Shown in pieces: positions 22,227-34,000 of a stretch of DNA of 64,000 bases. The notes beneath the pieces are model-generated. The model was not told the origin of the DNA. It searched no databases and saw only the letters and a program-made list of their open reading frames with translations. A program made the position numbers and the translations under genes. Positions within the stretch are counted from its first letter, which is position 1. Each line of letters starts with the position of its first letter. The stretch is from NCBI GenBank assembly GCA_003971905.1, contig RSEE01000019.1, positions 1 through 64,000 on the forward strand, given 5' to 3'. The DNA comes from Moniliella sp. 'wahieum' (Eukaryota > Basidiomycota > Moniliellomycetes > Moniliellales > Moniliellaceae).

Positions 22227-23842
22227 ATGCCCCTCCTCGCTCTCCGCTCCTTTGCCCGCCCTGCCCTCCGCGCCCACCGCCTGCCTCTCCTCCCCGCTGC
22301 CCCCATCCGCTTCCTCCACGCGCCCGCCCCGCCCTCCTCCCACTCCTCGCCTCCTCCTCCCCGCGCTGCCGCTGCCTCTGCCTCTGCCTCTTCTGCCTCT
22401 GCCTCCCCACCAAGCGCCACGACCCCTCGCTCCCTCCCCTCGTCGGCCCGCCCAGCTCGACACACCCCGCTTGCAGCCCGCCCTGGCCAAACGGCCTCCC
22501 TCCAAGACCGCCGCCCCCCCCAGTGCCGCCCCCACCGGCCCAGCGCCCCCTCGCGGGCCCCGGGCCCCGAAGGAGATGCCGCCTCGGCTTCGGAGCGCAC
22601 TGCCACTGCTCGCCAGCTGTCTCCCCGCTCGGCTCCTGCCACTGCCCCTACCACTACTTCCACCCCCCACCAGCAACACGGTGGCCCACCCGCCCTTGTC
22701 CAGCACCTTGGCCCCGCCCTCACACCACCGCCACCTTGCCTTTCCGACCCGCACCCCGTTGCCTCTCCCTCCGCTCCGACTTTGGCCCCGCCTCCGGCCG
22801 GCTCCGCGGCCTCCGCACCCGCTCGCCCGGACCTGGTCCGCTGTACGCGACGGCGCGGCGCACTACTACCACGGTACGAAGGAGATGTACCGGCAAGTGC
22901 GTCTTTCGGGGCAGCTGATCCTCGGCAGTGGACGGGTACGACCTGACCCGTCGGAGCGGGGGCAACTGCGTCGTACGACGCGAGGGGACTTGTTACGTCT
23001 GATCCCGTTGTTCCGTTGTCGTGATCCCTTTGCGGAACTGCTGTTGCCCGTGGCGGTCAAGATGTTCCCACGTATGTTGCCTTCGACATTTGAACCGGCC
23101 AACGCGGAGGCGATGCGCGCCGTGCGCACTCTCAGGCTCGTGCCGTGCAGCACAAACTTTTTCGGATACCTTGGCCCGCCATGCTTGTGCCCCCCACTGC
23201 AGTAACAGTGTTGCACTAAGTGCCTTGGCTGCGCTGCGCGCTCATCCCGCTTCCGATCCCCGCCACGTCATCAAGGCTGCCCAGGCATTTGATGAAGACC
23301 GGGTCTTGGCCTCGCTCCCCGCAGTGCGTTGGTCGCTATGGCCCAATTCCTCTCGCTCGCTTCGCACGGCACGTTTTTCCCTTGCTGGCGCGGCCGAGAC
23401 GGCAGCCGTCTCGGTCTTAGCTTGGACGGCTACCTCCTTTGTACTTCGTCGTCGTCTCACCGCCCTTCGACAGGACGATATCCTCCTGCTTTACTCGGCT
23501 AAGGAACGCGCCTTGCTCAATGGCGACGAAGTTCGTTACGCTGCACGCGAACGCGGGATTGACCTTGCTATCCCTCCTGCCCATGGCGCCATCTGCATCG
23601 GCGTCATCGGCGCCCCTCGCGGCCAGGAACGTGAACAGGTGCTCCGCTCAGCCTTGCACGATTGGGTCCAGTTGCATGTCGAACACCGCATTGCACCTAC
23701 AATCTTGGTTCTCGCTTCGGCTGTTACCGCTGCCCAAGGCGGCTTGTCCACCCCCTTGTCCACCCCCTTGTCCTTGACCCAGTCCTTGACCCAGGGCGAG
23801 GGGAGGAGGTGGTACATGCACCACCAACGACGACGACGATGA
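22227..23842 (+). CDS. LETM1/Mdm38-family inner mitochondrial membrane protein
   Basis: ATG 22227 opens MPLLALRSFARPALRAHRLP, an Arg/Ala/Leu-rich mitochondrial presequence. The diagnostic LETM1 core lies at about 22850-23090: YYHGTKEMYRQVRLSGQLIL, then (with a small frame break) LTRR, QLRRTTR, DLLRLIP and the membrane segment PFAELLLPVAVKMFPRMLPS. The C-terminal ribosome-binding-like domain follows at 23440-23720 (RRRLTALRQDDILLL, ALLNGDEVRYAARERGIDL, LHDWVQLHVEHRIAPTILVL). The family maintains mitochondrial K+/H+ (or Ca2+/H+) exchange and in yeast helps couple mitoribosomes to membrane insertion. About 538 codons, typical for fungi. Frame breaks near 22590-22800, 22940, 23020 and 23110-23200. 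It ends with a short STPLSTPLSLTQSLTQ repeat before the stop; whether that tail is translated is uncertain. Confidence 0.93.
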
Positions 23843-24065
23843 CCACCACCGCTGCACGCCCACTGGCTCACTTGGTTGGCTACGCGGCGTGCTTGCTTGC
23901 ATAACGCTTCTCACCCACAACCCCGGGGGTTGGACCCCCATCTGCCCCGCCCGCCCTTGTGAGTTGTGACTTGTGAAGCGGGTGCGGGTCATCGGTCATC
24001 GGTCACCTGTAGCGCGTGCAACAAGCTTGTTGCCACAGTCTATTCCCCTCTTTGGGTCTTCTGGC

Positions 24066-24190
24066 CTGCCCTGTCCCGTTCCATTCCCGTTCCATTCCCG
24101 TTCCCGTTCCCATTACTTCCCATTCCCATTCCCATTCCCATTCCCATTCCCATTCCATTCCCATTCCCATTCCCATTCCATTCCCCTCCT
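24066..24190. repeat. (CCCATT)n minisatellite
   Basis: Imperfect CCCGTT and CCCATT hexamers; the purest block is at about 24118-24180. Confidence 0.9.
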
Positions 24191-24303
24191 GTTCCCCTGC
24201 CTTGTACTGGACGCTTCCTTGACCAGGCGGACCCTCCTGTGCCCCAGCTAATCATTTCATCAATCATCGTTCATCGTTCACCGTCTCCTCCTGCTGGCCT
24301 TTG

Positions 24304-24415
24304 GGCTGTGTGCTTGTGTGCTTGTGTGCTTGTGTGCTTTGTGCTTGTGTGCTTGTGCTTGTGTGCTTGTGTGCTTGTGTGCTTGTGTGCTTGTGTGCTT
24401 GTGTGTTGTGTGCTG
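24304..24415. repeat. (TGTGTGCTTG)n minisatellite
   Basis: About ten imperfect units of TGTGCTTG or TGTGTGCTTG. Confidence 0.9.
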
Positions 24416-24923
24416 TTTGTGCGGTGCGTGTGCGCGCAAGGTAACCCGCGTCTCTCTCTTGTCGTGGCGGCTGCATGCTGTGTGACATGGGACTAGTATG
24501 GGACTAGTATTGCATGCATCGCATTCTGTCCGACAGGCGCTGGGTTCTGGTCAAGGCACCTTCCACGCGCGGAAGGCTGTGCAGTGATCCGGTCGGAGAA
24601 GAAGCGCGAGAATGAAATGGCGAGCGGTTGCATGTTGCACCGAGGCAGATGCTTGGACATTGGATGGCCCACAGCGTAGATCCAGTGGCACACAGGCGCA
24701 CTGCGGGGGGCCGGCGGTGCGCGCCACGCAGAGCTGCGCAACGTCCAACCCAACACACACAACCCATGCACGGGGATGCATGTCATGCATGTCATGCATG
24801 ATGCTGTGTTGGGAGGCGCGTGTGGGACGGGACGCGCACTAGCCGGCACTGCCTGCTTGCTTGTGTGTTGTGCGTCGGGGAGCATGCATCTGCGTGCTTG
24901 CTGCTTGCCACCCCCCCCCACGC

Positions 24924-26107
24924 ATGTCGCCGCCGCCTCCCCGCCGCGTCTGTCGCCTGCCCACCCGCCCGCCTCGGCACCGCCTCCACCTCTACCTCTG
25001 CCGCCCGCCGTACCCAGCGCATCCGCCGCCCTCCTTCGTCTCGCCACTTCTTCCCTCCAGGACCAAGTCAGCGTCCCCGGCGCATTTGCCCACGGCCACG
25101 CCGAGCGCCAGGCCGCGCGCCAGACCGACCGCCAGGCCGAACGCGATGCCGATGCCCATACCGATCCGGACTTGGCGCCCCCGCCACCCAAACGGCGTCG
25201 CGGCTTGGCGGGCGCCTTGGTCGACGGCGCTATGACCGCCTCCCTCGTCGCTGGCGCCGCGGTGTTTGGCGCCTACTCCCTCTGGCAGTCCTGGGCCGCA
25301 AAGCCACACGACGATGCTGACGATACTGATGATGCTACTGTCACGATCTGCGCGCCCAGCGACACGATACCTCCTTGGTCCCAGATGCTCAAAACGGACT
25401 TTTGGCCCCAACACCAGGTACGTTCCTTGCTACGTTTCCTTCTCATCCCACCCTCCTTTTCCCTTTGGTCTCCCTTGCGCCTGGCCTTCTCTGAATGGAT
25501 CGGTTGCTCGGGCGCCTTGATCGCCGGATGCTTGTATGCCTGCCTGCCTGCCTGCTGCCTGCACGAAGCAGGAACCGATACTAACCCCCGCCTTTTTCGG
25601 ATGATTTTACTGGACGGGCATGGTCCTGGGTAGACACCGAGCTCAAAGCATGCCACCCCTACTGCTAGCCCGGTTCCCGCAACGCCGCCACCCACGCCAT
25701 ATACATTTCCAACCGAGTCGCCGCACCCTCATGCCCTCCCCAGCGTAGACGCACCGCCACGGCCGGCACGGGCGTGCCCTTACGCTCCACCCCGTCCAAG
25801 TCTACTATGGTCCCAGGGGGGTTTGGCTCCCAACCTTCCCTGCCCCTGTCGCACTTCGACCCTTTCCTTCCTTCCCCGTCCGCAGCGCCGGCGCCTCCCC
25901 CCGTCCCCGCGAGGGGGAGAAGAAAGCTATGCCTGGGACTCAAGCGTGGCGCATCCGTACCCTCCGCTCCTGCCCGACGGAATGGTGATGGTGATGCTGA
26001 TGGCGATGGTGATGGGATGGCATGCGCACGGCCATGATAAGGAGGATGACGAGGACGACGCGGCCTTTTCTCGTATGCAAGATCGGTTTGGCAGCTATGA
26101 TAGCTGA
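24924..26107 (+). CDS. Uncharacterised protein with one predicted membrane helix
   Basis: Not assigned to a named family. The first exon encodes a Pro/Ala-rich N-terminus, a charged Arg/Gln/Asp region (ERQAARQTDRQAERDADAH), a basic patch PKRRR, then GLAGALVDGAMTASLVAGAA and VFGAYSLWQSW, a plausible single membrane helix at about 25203-25300. After that come an Asp-rich linker and WSQMLKTDFWPQHQ. A 216-nt intron (25418-25633; GTACGT, TACTAAC near 25579, GGTAG) joins in phase to a Pro-rich exon (TPPPTPYTFPTESPHPHA) ending with an acidic KEDDEDDAAFSRMQDRFG tail and a stop at 26105-26107. The start is uncertain: ATG 24924 has the better context but needs a frame break, while ATG 24776 is in frame with the rest. 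Similar basidiomycete proteins of unknown function probably exist; no function is proposed. Confidence 0.55.
25418..25633 (+). other. Intron in the single-TM protein gene
   Basis: Donor GTACGT, near-perfect branch point TACTAAC about 50 nt before the acceptor GGTAG. Both exons are in phase 0. Confidence 0.75.
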
Positions 26108-27899
26108 ATGACCACGGCGTTGTGGCCGGCCGGATACCGAGGCGTTGCACGCCCAAATACAACAAGATGAACGTGAACTTGAACATGAACATCAACATGA
26201 ACATGAACGGAACGTGAACTTGAGCACCGTTCTTCCCTTGCCCTGTCGGGATTGGGATGGGCCAAACCCCTTCGCTCTATGCAAATCCCTCACCGGCCTC
26301 GGTAGCTTCCCGCTCCATTTGGATCTGCATCCGCCTCGCACTCTGCCTCGCACTCTGCCTCGCGCTCTGCCTCGCGTTCCGCTTCACGCCCCGCCTCGCG
26401 TCCGCTTCGCGCATTCCCGTACCTGCTTCCCCACGTACCGTCCCCCATCTTCCGCCACGTTTGCCTTTCGTCTAGCTCCGACCGCTACCGCTACCGCGAC
26501 CACCCCGCCCGCGAGCGCGAGCTGGATGCCTCCCTCGCATACCCCACCCATGGAATGCTCATGCGAGCAATGCGTATGGGAACGCACATGGGAACGCACA
26601 TGCACATGCACATGCGTATGGGAACGCACAAACCGATGCAAACTGACCCCGCGCGCTCGCTCTCCTGACCCACTACGTCTCTCCCCTCCGGCCCGCTCGC
26701 CTCGTCGAACGGCACCTGGACCCGGTACTGCTTCCACTCCCAATCCTACACCCACCGTGCGTCACCTCGTGCGTCACTTGTGCATCATCACCTCGTGCGT
26801 CCCGCCCTTCTTCTTCTTCCCACTTGCTTCCCGCTCGCCTCTCGCTCCGCCCACGCTCCCGCCCCTCCCTCCCGCCCGGCTTGGCGCTAACCCAGCTTCT
26901 CTTCTGTCTGGAGCCGGGGCGCGGTGGGACGGGCGATAGATGATTTTATCGTCGGTATGCAAGCTTCAAGGGTCAAGCTTCAAGCTTCATGTTTGGGTTG
27001 GCGCGAACCGCGAACCGTGAATCCTTCCTGCTGGTTGGTTTGGCAGCGGAAAAGGTGGCTCGCTTGCACGGTCCAGGGCATGGGTTTGGGCTGGGGTGGG
27101 GTGAGGGTGGATGGGGTTGGGTTGGGTTCGGTTCCTATTGCATCCCCCTTGCTTCACGTTGGGCCAGGATTGGGTACTCTGTCGGTACGGTACGGTATGT
27201 ATGGCGTGCGTAGTATAAGATCGTAGTTGTAGCAGACTATAGAAGCTACCGTGCCGTACCTGAGGCCTGAGTGGATGCGAAGGATGCTGGTGGCCTTAGA
27301 GATTGGACAGTAGCAGCATGTATTACGTTGGAGGTTGGAGGTGGAGGTGGAGGTTGGAGGTTGGAGGTTGGAGGTTGGACATAGAAGCCGGGTACATACA
27401 GGTTGATGGGAGGTATGTGTGTACTGAGGACTGATTACTGAGGACTGAGGTCACTGATGGGTACTAAGATGGCGTTCGATTCTGCGTATAGTACGGACGG
27501 TAGGGGTACCAGTGGTCCGCGCAACGTGGCCTTTTGCTTTTGTGTTGTTGCGAGTTGCGTTGCGAGTTGTGGGGTTGTGTGGGGTGGGGCTGGGTTGGGC
27601 TGGGTTGGGTTATTGTGCCGCAGCACTTACCAACTGATGGGCAGAACACTGCGGTTAGGGCGGCGCTCGACATATGGCGCTTTAAGATCACCTGCGTCGT
27701 AGCCTTGCAGAGTCGGCAGGTCGTGTGCGGGAACGGGGGTAAACGGGGTAAACGGGGGTAACGCCCTCACGCCATAAACGGAGCGTAGGGTAGCGTAGGG
27801 CCGAGTAGCATGCACCATTTAACACGTTCCACGTCGTAAGCAGCGTAGCAGCAAGAGCAAGGAGCAAGGAGCAAGGAGCGAGGTGCCAGGGCAAGGTAC
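26108..27899. other. Low-complexity intergenic region
   Basis: No gene I can support. It includes GAACATGAACAT repeats (26160-26215), CTCTGCCTCGC repeats (26340-26395), a GGGAACGCACATG repeat (26575-26635), the GGAGGTT minisatellite and several GAGCAAGGAGCAAGG units at 27850-27880. A 265-codon plus-strand frame at 26145-26939 is repeat-driven. Confidence 0.4.
27330..27380. repeat. (GGAGGTT)n / GGAGGTGGAGG minisatellite
   Basis: Tandem GGAGGT(T) units on the plus strand. Confidence 0.9.
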
Positions 27900-29183
27900 C
27901 TACAACTGGTACGTGGCCCGCACCTTGGCATAGTGCTTAGTTCCCACGTACGTTCCACCTTGTCCCTCACACACGTTACCACCCCGCCGCCACTGGCCCG
28001 AACCCGCTCCTCTGTCGTTCCATGCAGTTTTCTTCCTGCCCTTGGGCGAGAGCGAGAACATGACTTTGACCCTGGCCTGGGCGGTCTTTTTGTCTTTGTC
28101 TTGACCTTGGGCTTGATCTTGACCTTGACCTTGGGCTTGGGATTCCCCTAACCCTTCCACGTGGCCAGGGTACAGCGCGGGGTACGCCGCCCGTTTCAAC
28201 GAGTCGCGCGCAGGGGTAGAAGCAAGGTAGCCACCTGCGACCAAAACGTATTGTACGTCGTCGTATCCCTAACGCAACGGCGTTGCCCCACCCGACCCAA
28301 TCCCCATCCCCATTCCACTCCCGATCCCGATCCCGCTTACGCTCCCATTCCGCCTCGCGCGGTCCCGACCACGGCGGCGCAAGTGTACTGCTCCCATGCG
28401 GCGAGCGGCCAGGCGTACAAGGCACATGGATCCACCGCGATGGCGTACCGAACCCTCGCTCTGCAGGAGGAGAGCTCGTCCGCCGGCTCCGCCCTACGCT
28501 CGTCAAAGGTCCGGGCCGCACCACATGCTTCGAGAGGTACGGGTGGACCAGGGGTGGGGTAGGGTCGGGTGCGTGCCGGTGCCTGTACCAGTACCCGTGC
28601 CCAGTACCAGTACCAGTACCATTCTCATTCCCATTGGCAGTGCCCAGTGCGGTACCGGGGGCAGTAGGGGAGCCGAGCCTGCGCTTGGTGCATGCCACGA
28701 CCGACTTTGCTTGTGCGGGCCCAAGATGGTCGTGGAGGTCGTAGAGGCCGTGGGGATGGAGGGGCGGATAGGGTATGGGAGGCCGCTGTGGTGGGACGGG
28801 CAGCAAGTGCAGGTGGGAAGGTAGGTCGGATCGAGGCATACGGACCAAACACGTCCCCAAGCGGCGCATCGGTGCGTTGTTGCAAGCACAGCGATTCTAC
28901 CTCGTCGACCGTTTGCTGCGCTGGAGAAGAGGGAAAGAAAGAAAGAAGAGAGGTGGTTCGTTTCGTCAGCACACTTGTATATGATGATATCTCGCAAGAG
29001 CGACAACCAAGCAAGAGCGAATAAAGGGAATGCCTACCCATCCGTTTTGGACCTTGAAGTGGGCATAGCGCAGCCGGCGCGCACATTGCCGCGCCAGGTG
29101 TTGGATCGCTTCGGGCGGCAGCGGCGGTCGTGGCGGGAAGAGGCTGTGGCGGTAGTGAACGTAGGGGGGGGGACAGCGGGCAT
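27900..29183 (-). CDS. Uncharacterised protein, several conserved-looking blocks
   Basis: Minus-strand coding potential in alternating frames; family not recognised. The first exon (from ATG 29183, with a break in the C7-8 run just after) gives YVHYRHSLFPPRP, then IQHLARQCARRLRYAHFKVQ. An intron with a GTAGGC donor and a CCAGCGCAG acceptor (about 28918-29022) leads to TVDEVESLCLQQRTDAPLGD and VFGPYASIRPTFPP. Later blocks are CGAARTFDERRAEPADELSS with CRARVRYAIAVDPCALYAWP (about 28380-28530), and finally VQYVLVAGGYLASTPA through a Gln/Gly/Asp/Lys repeat (QAQGQGQDQAQGQDKDKK) to a stop at 27900-27902. The Cys/Trp/Tyr-rich block looks like a folded domain. At least four frame breaks. Boundaries are approximate. 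Confidence 0.45.
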
Positions 29184-29586
29184 GGGGGAGGAGCCGGAGG
29201 GGGAGGAGAAGGGAGAAGGGAGAAGGAGGCAGAGGAGACGGAGGGAAGAGGAAGAGGAAGGAAAGGGGGGATGGGGGGAAGAGTGGAGAAGACCAAGCCG
29301 GCGGCGCTTATTTATATCCCGGGCGCCGACCCCGCCCGGTGGGTTGAACGTTGGGCAGCTGGGCGCGGTGCGTCTCAGTGGCTGTAGTGTAGATCAACGC
29401 GGCGCCACGGTGGTTCACGTGGCCTGCGTGCTAGGGTTGGCGGCGCAGTCGTTGCGATGCAATTAATTAATTGGGGCTAAGGCCTAAGGAAAAGTGGCAA
29501 GTGAGAGACTTCAAACAATTCAAACGCAACGCTTGGTTTGCCTCACCACCGCACCATCCACTCGCCTTCTGCCTTGGAGCCTCCCG
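29184..29586. other. Divergent promoter region
   Basis: Lies between the minus-strand unknown gene and the LSM gene. Its left part is a GGAGAAGGGAGAAGG purine tract (pyrimidine on the minus strand, i.e. the leader of the unknown gene). No gene seen. Confidence 0.4.
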
Positions 29587-29812
29587 ATGGACCAGTCCGG
29601 CCGGCTCTCCGAGTTTGAGCTGCGCACCGCACTCGTCGACCATACCGTCCTGATCCACACGACGACGGGCGCGTTCAAGGGCCGCTTGGTGTGCATCGAT
29701 GGCGCACGCAACGCCATGCTGCAAAGTGCCACTGAGATCCGCCGCCTGCACCCTATGCTACGCGCTACGTCGGACCCGTCATGGTTCCTGGTGCCCACAT
29801 TGTTCGTGTAGA
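29587..29812 (+). CDS. Small LSM/Sm-like protein, NAA38 (LSMD1)-like
   Basis: ATG 29587 opens MDQSGRLSEFELRTALVDHT, then VLIHTTTGAFKGRLVCIDGA and RNAMLQSATEIRRL, the Sm1 motif of an LSM fold. After a one-base break near 29755 it continues RYVGPVMVPGAHIVRVEV, the Sm2 strand. The VMVPGxHIV signature is typical of NAA38/LSMD1, the LSM-like auxiliary subunit of the NatC N-terminal acetyltransferase (with Naa30 and Naa35), rather than of spliceosomal Lsm2-8 proteins, whose Sm2 reads IRG. About 75-80 residues are seen. A GTAAAG donor follows codon GAG at the end, so a further small exon is possible, or the frame may run on to about 30176. Confidence 0.7.
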
Positions 29813-30046
29813 GGTAAAGCAGGCACAACTACCTCTCTCGGCCCGCGGCGCACGACCGATCATGGGCTTACCTGCCTTGACGGTGTCGATCAGAGGCCCG
29901 AGCAGGGTCAAGTTTCAAGTCCCTTGTCATTTTCCCACGTGGCTGATGCACCTGCCACTCGCTGCCCGTGCATTGATACCCTCTCTCACGCCGCTTCCTA
30001 TGCATTTGGCATCCTCGCTTTGCATCGTTGTGCCCCTCCGAGGGTT

Positions 30047-30064
30047 GGGGGGGGGGGGGGGGGG
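30047..30064 (+). repeat. Poly-G run (about 18 nt)
   Basis: Uninterrupted G tract in spacer DNA downstream of the LSM gene. Confidence 0.9.
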
Positions 30065-30209
30065 AAGGGGCGAAAAAAGGGGCGAATACAGGACGTGGGC
30101 GCGGGTTGGAAAACGCATTCGTCCCGTTCGCGCTTTCCGACTCTTGCTCAGCTCCTCTTTCGACTTGAGAGATTAATTTTCTACAACTTTTGTTCATCTT
30201 GCTCCCATT

Positions 30210-30275
30210 TCCATCTCCATCTCCATCTCCATCTCCATCTCCTTCATCTCCTTCATCTCCTTCATCTTCTTCGCC
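30210..30275. repeat. (CATCTC)n / CTTCATCTC repeat
   Basis: Tandem CCATCT then CTTCATCTC units on the plus strand. Confidence 0.9.
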
Positions 30276-31058
30276 ATCTTCTTCATGTACCACGGGAGTA
30301 CCCTTCGAGTCCACTTTCTTGTCTTGCTTGGCCTGCTCGGCTCCCTTGGGTTGGATTTCCGGGTTGCGGCAACTCCATTTCCTCGCCCCGTGGAATTCAC
30401 ATGGTCACATCCTCGTCCCTGCCACTTGCACACACATTGACCCTCGTCATCAAGTTCAGTGTCGTTGTCAATCTGCATGACCTTGCTCTCGTCCTTTCCC
30501 TTGTCCTTGTCTTTGTCCTTGCTCTCGCGGTGTAATTTGGTGTCCACTGCCACTGCCAGCGGTGCTGAGACCGGTCCCCTTGGTTCTCACTTTGCAATCG
30601 GTCCGACGAGACGATTCCACCTCCTCGCACAGCCTCCTCTACCATCACATGTCATGCGAGTCGCTGTGACGACCTGTTTACCCTGTTGGACATTGGACGT
30701 TGAACGTTGAACGTAATACATCCCTGCTCGAGTCGGTTGAACGAGGGTAGCCCAGAGGGAAGAAGGAGTTGTGCTGCTCTTCGGCCATTGGATATGACCA
30801 TGGACCCAGGAGAGATCGGGAGGTGTGCGTGCTGCGCGATGAACATTTCCGACAGCACCGCCCGCAACCCTAGCATGCGCGCAGGCCGCCGATGACGTTG
30901 CGGTGCGCTGGGGCGGGCGGGCGGGGCGGGCACGGCGCCAGTGTCGCGTGCGATAACGCCCCCGCGCAGGCTGGCCACGTTGCCGCTCCGAACGCTGGCG
31001 GCGACGCCCACCACAACCACCACCAGCACCCCCACCACCACCGCCTCGTCTCTCCACC

Positions 31059-34000
31059 ATGTCGTACGCTGCGGTCGTCCGTGCGCTGTACGACTACGAA
31101 GCCACCGCCGACGACGAGCTCACCGTCGCCGAGGACGAGGGCCTCTACGTCCTCGACAACACCGACCCCGAGTGGTGGAAGGTCAAGCGCCGCGCCCCCG
31201 TCGATCCCACCCACCGGCCATCCCCAGCCCTTCCCGCCCGGCCGCTCCGCCGACGACACTGGACTCGTGCCCGCCACCTACGTCGAGCCTGCCGAGCCGC
31301 TGCGCATCAGCCGCGCCCTGTACGACTACTCGGCCACGGCCGAGGAGGAACTGTCCATGCACGAGGAGGACCCGCTGGACGTGTTTGAGTTCGACGGCGA
31401 ATGGCTCTTGGTCAAGAAGCATGACGACCTCACCGGCCGCATTGGTTTGTTCCCGCCAACTACGTCGATGACGCTGACACCCAGGGCGAGGTAGCTGCCA
31501 GCGGCGGCCGCTGCCCATATCCAGCCCAGGCCCATCAACAGTTGCAGGAGCCTGAGCCTGAGCCCGAGCCCGAGCCCGAGCCCGAGCCTGAGTATGAGCC
31601 TGAACCTGCCCCTGCCCCGCCGCCTCCGCCGCCTCCGCCCCCTGCACCCGTGGGCGTACCTACCCCTCCGCCTCCGCCTCCTGCGCCGGTGGCGGTGTTG
31701 CCTCCGCCCCAGCGTCCAGTTCTTGCGGCCACGCGGTCTACTCCGCCGTGGGGAGCGAGGAGGACGAGGAGGACGAGGATGCTGAGTACGAAAGTGGCCA
31801 GATTAGCAAACCGACAGTCCCATCGGGTTATCGGCTAGCAATGAGGATACGATTAAGATGTGGTCGGTCAATGTACGCTTGGAATTTTCTCCCTTGCGCT
31901 CACTCGTGTAACTGACCTGGATTCCCGTCTCCTATTTCGTCGTGTTAGATCCTGGACCAAGAAGAAGAAGCGCAAAGGCACGGTTGGTATCGGCAGTGGC
32001 TCGGTCTTTTTCTCTTCCGAGTCGGACAAGATCCCTTCGACGACGCTCAAGGTGCTGTCTATTAACGACGTCGAGGTGGCCAAGAAGCAAGTCACGTTTG
32101 AGCTCGAACCCGGTACGACGGCTGACATGTCATTTGAGGAGGGGGGCATGGAAGTGATTGTTGTTGTCGCCAACAACAAGGACGATGCCCGGGATATCTC
32201 CGTCAAACTTATTTCCAGCCAAACGGCCACTCGGCAAGCTAAACGTGCGGCCTCCCAGCCATGTCCGCCGCCGCTGCGGCACAGGAAGAAGCTCCTCCTT
32301 CTCTCCCCGTCCGTGGGCCCAATATGTCCTCGCCGCCGAACCAGACTCTGCTGGTTCGGGTCCGCTGCCTTGAACCCCGGAGAAGAGCACGGGTTAGCAC
32401 TCTACGACTTTGAGGCTGCCGGAGACGATGAACTGTCGGTGGTTGAAAACGAACCATTGGTGATTGTCGAGAAGGAAACGGCGATTGGTGGAAAGTGCGC
32501 AACAAGGATAACGTTGAGGGTGTGGTACCTGCCTCGTACATTGAAGCCACTGCTCCCGCCGCTGCTCCCCCGCGTGCAGCCAGCGCTCCAGGCGATCCCA
32601 TGGCCGCATCGCACCTCACCTCACGGCGGATAGCCGAGGAGAGGCCGAGTGGCCCAGCAAGAGAGGGAGCTGGCTGCTCTCGAGGCCCAGAGGCTGAGCG
32701 CACCCGTGCCGCTCGCGCAGCTGAAATCGAGCGGCGCAAAAAGGAAATTGTCGAACGTCGTCGGCGTGAGGAAGAAGACCTCGATCGTTCTCGGTCTGCT
32801 CCGCCCGGTGGCAAGGGCGAACGCCGCGCCCGCTTTGCTGATGACAACAGTGCCAAGGCCGGTGGGTCGGGCGACAAGCCGCGCAAGCCATCCCGGAACA
32901 ACACACGCATGTGGCATGACAAGACGGGACAGTTTAACGTCGAGGCTGAGTTCCTTGGTTTCCACCACGGCAAGATTCGTTTGCACAAGATGGCGTTGTG
33001 ATTGAAGTGGCGATTGAGAAGATGAGCTTGGCGGATATTATGTTCCTTGAGGACATTACCGGTCGCCGTCTCCGGCCTAAGGACGATGATGATATTCCTT
33101 TGGCCATGCGGGGGCGGCGCCGGACAACCGTCGAGGACTTGGCTGCCGGGCGTAAAGGCGCGAGGTTGAAGAGCGTGGGGATGCGAGCATGAGCGTCGCC
33201 GTATGCTCCGTGAACAGCGCGAGAAGGAGAAGGAGCGCGAACGGGACCGAGTGCACGGTCGAGGGCCGACGTGGAACGGGTGGACCGCTTGGAGCGCGAG
33301 CTGGCACGCGAAAAGCAGAAGGCTCGTGAGGCGGAGTTGCAGCGCGAGAAGGAGAAGGAGAAAGAGAAGGAACGTGAACGCAAGGAGCGCAACAAGTCCA
33401 AGCGTCCCAACACGGACTGGTTTGAATGGTTCCTTGCCGCTGGCGTGGATGTGGACGACTGCACCCGCTATGCCAATGCGTTTGAGCGCGACAATATTGA
33501 CGAGGCGGTTTTGCCTGAACTCGATCCGTCCGTGCTGAGGTCGCTGGGGTTGCGCGAGGGAGACATCATTCGGGTGCGCAAGTACATCCACACCAAGTAC
33601 GGCCTACCTGTACCCGGATCCAAGTCGGACGCGGATCAGATCCGCTCGATGAGGCTCTGGCGCGCAAGATCCAGGCAGACGAACAAGCGGCGCGGCGCTC
33701 AGGCAAGGCGAGCGACGCTCCCGGTCTTTTCTCCGAGGCTGACGGAACGCTCAAGAACACACGCGCCGTGGCAGGCCTCAGAACACGCGCAATACGACAC
33801 TAGACTCGGTTGATGCTAGCTCCCTCCAGGCCGCGACGGATCTGCTGCGCAACCCGTCGCCCCCGCCCGCGCGCAAGACGTCGCGGCCCCGCAGGCTCGA
33901 ACGGCTTTGACGATGATGCATGGACGAACCACCCGGCAGTACCAAATCGGCCTCGTCGGCTCCGCCTCCGCTCCCGGGCAACCACCCTAGCCGGGGCGCG

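Larger units (their letters stand above)
23843..24923. other. Intergenic region with two minisatellites
   Basis: No gene seen. Dominated by a CCCATT-type repeat and a TGTGTGCTTG repeat, followed by ATGCATGTC repeats near 24775-24800. Confidence 0.5.
29813..31058. other. Intergenic region with poly-G and CATCTC repeats
   Basis: No gene called. A minus-strand frame of 119 codons (30194-30553) has a plausible basic, Lys/Met-rich composition (WTRRVLPWYMKKMAKKMKE), but its end is the CATCTC repeat translated, so I leave it uncalled. Just before 31059 a CACCACC-rich leader precedes the SLA1 ATG. Confidence 0.4.

Noticed and set aside
26145-26939. 265-codon plus-strand open frame
   Set aside because: Built of translated simple repeats (ELEHEHQHEHE, LPRTLPRALPR, WERTCTCTC). 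The opposite strand is equally open.
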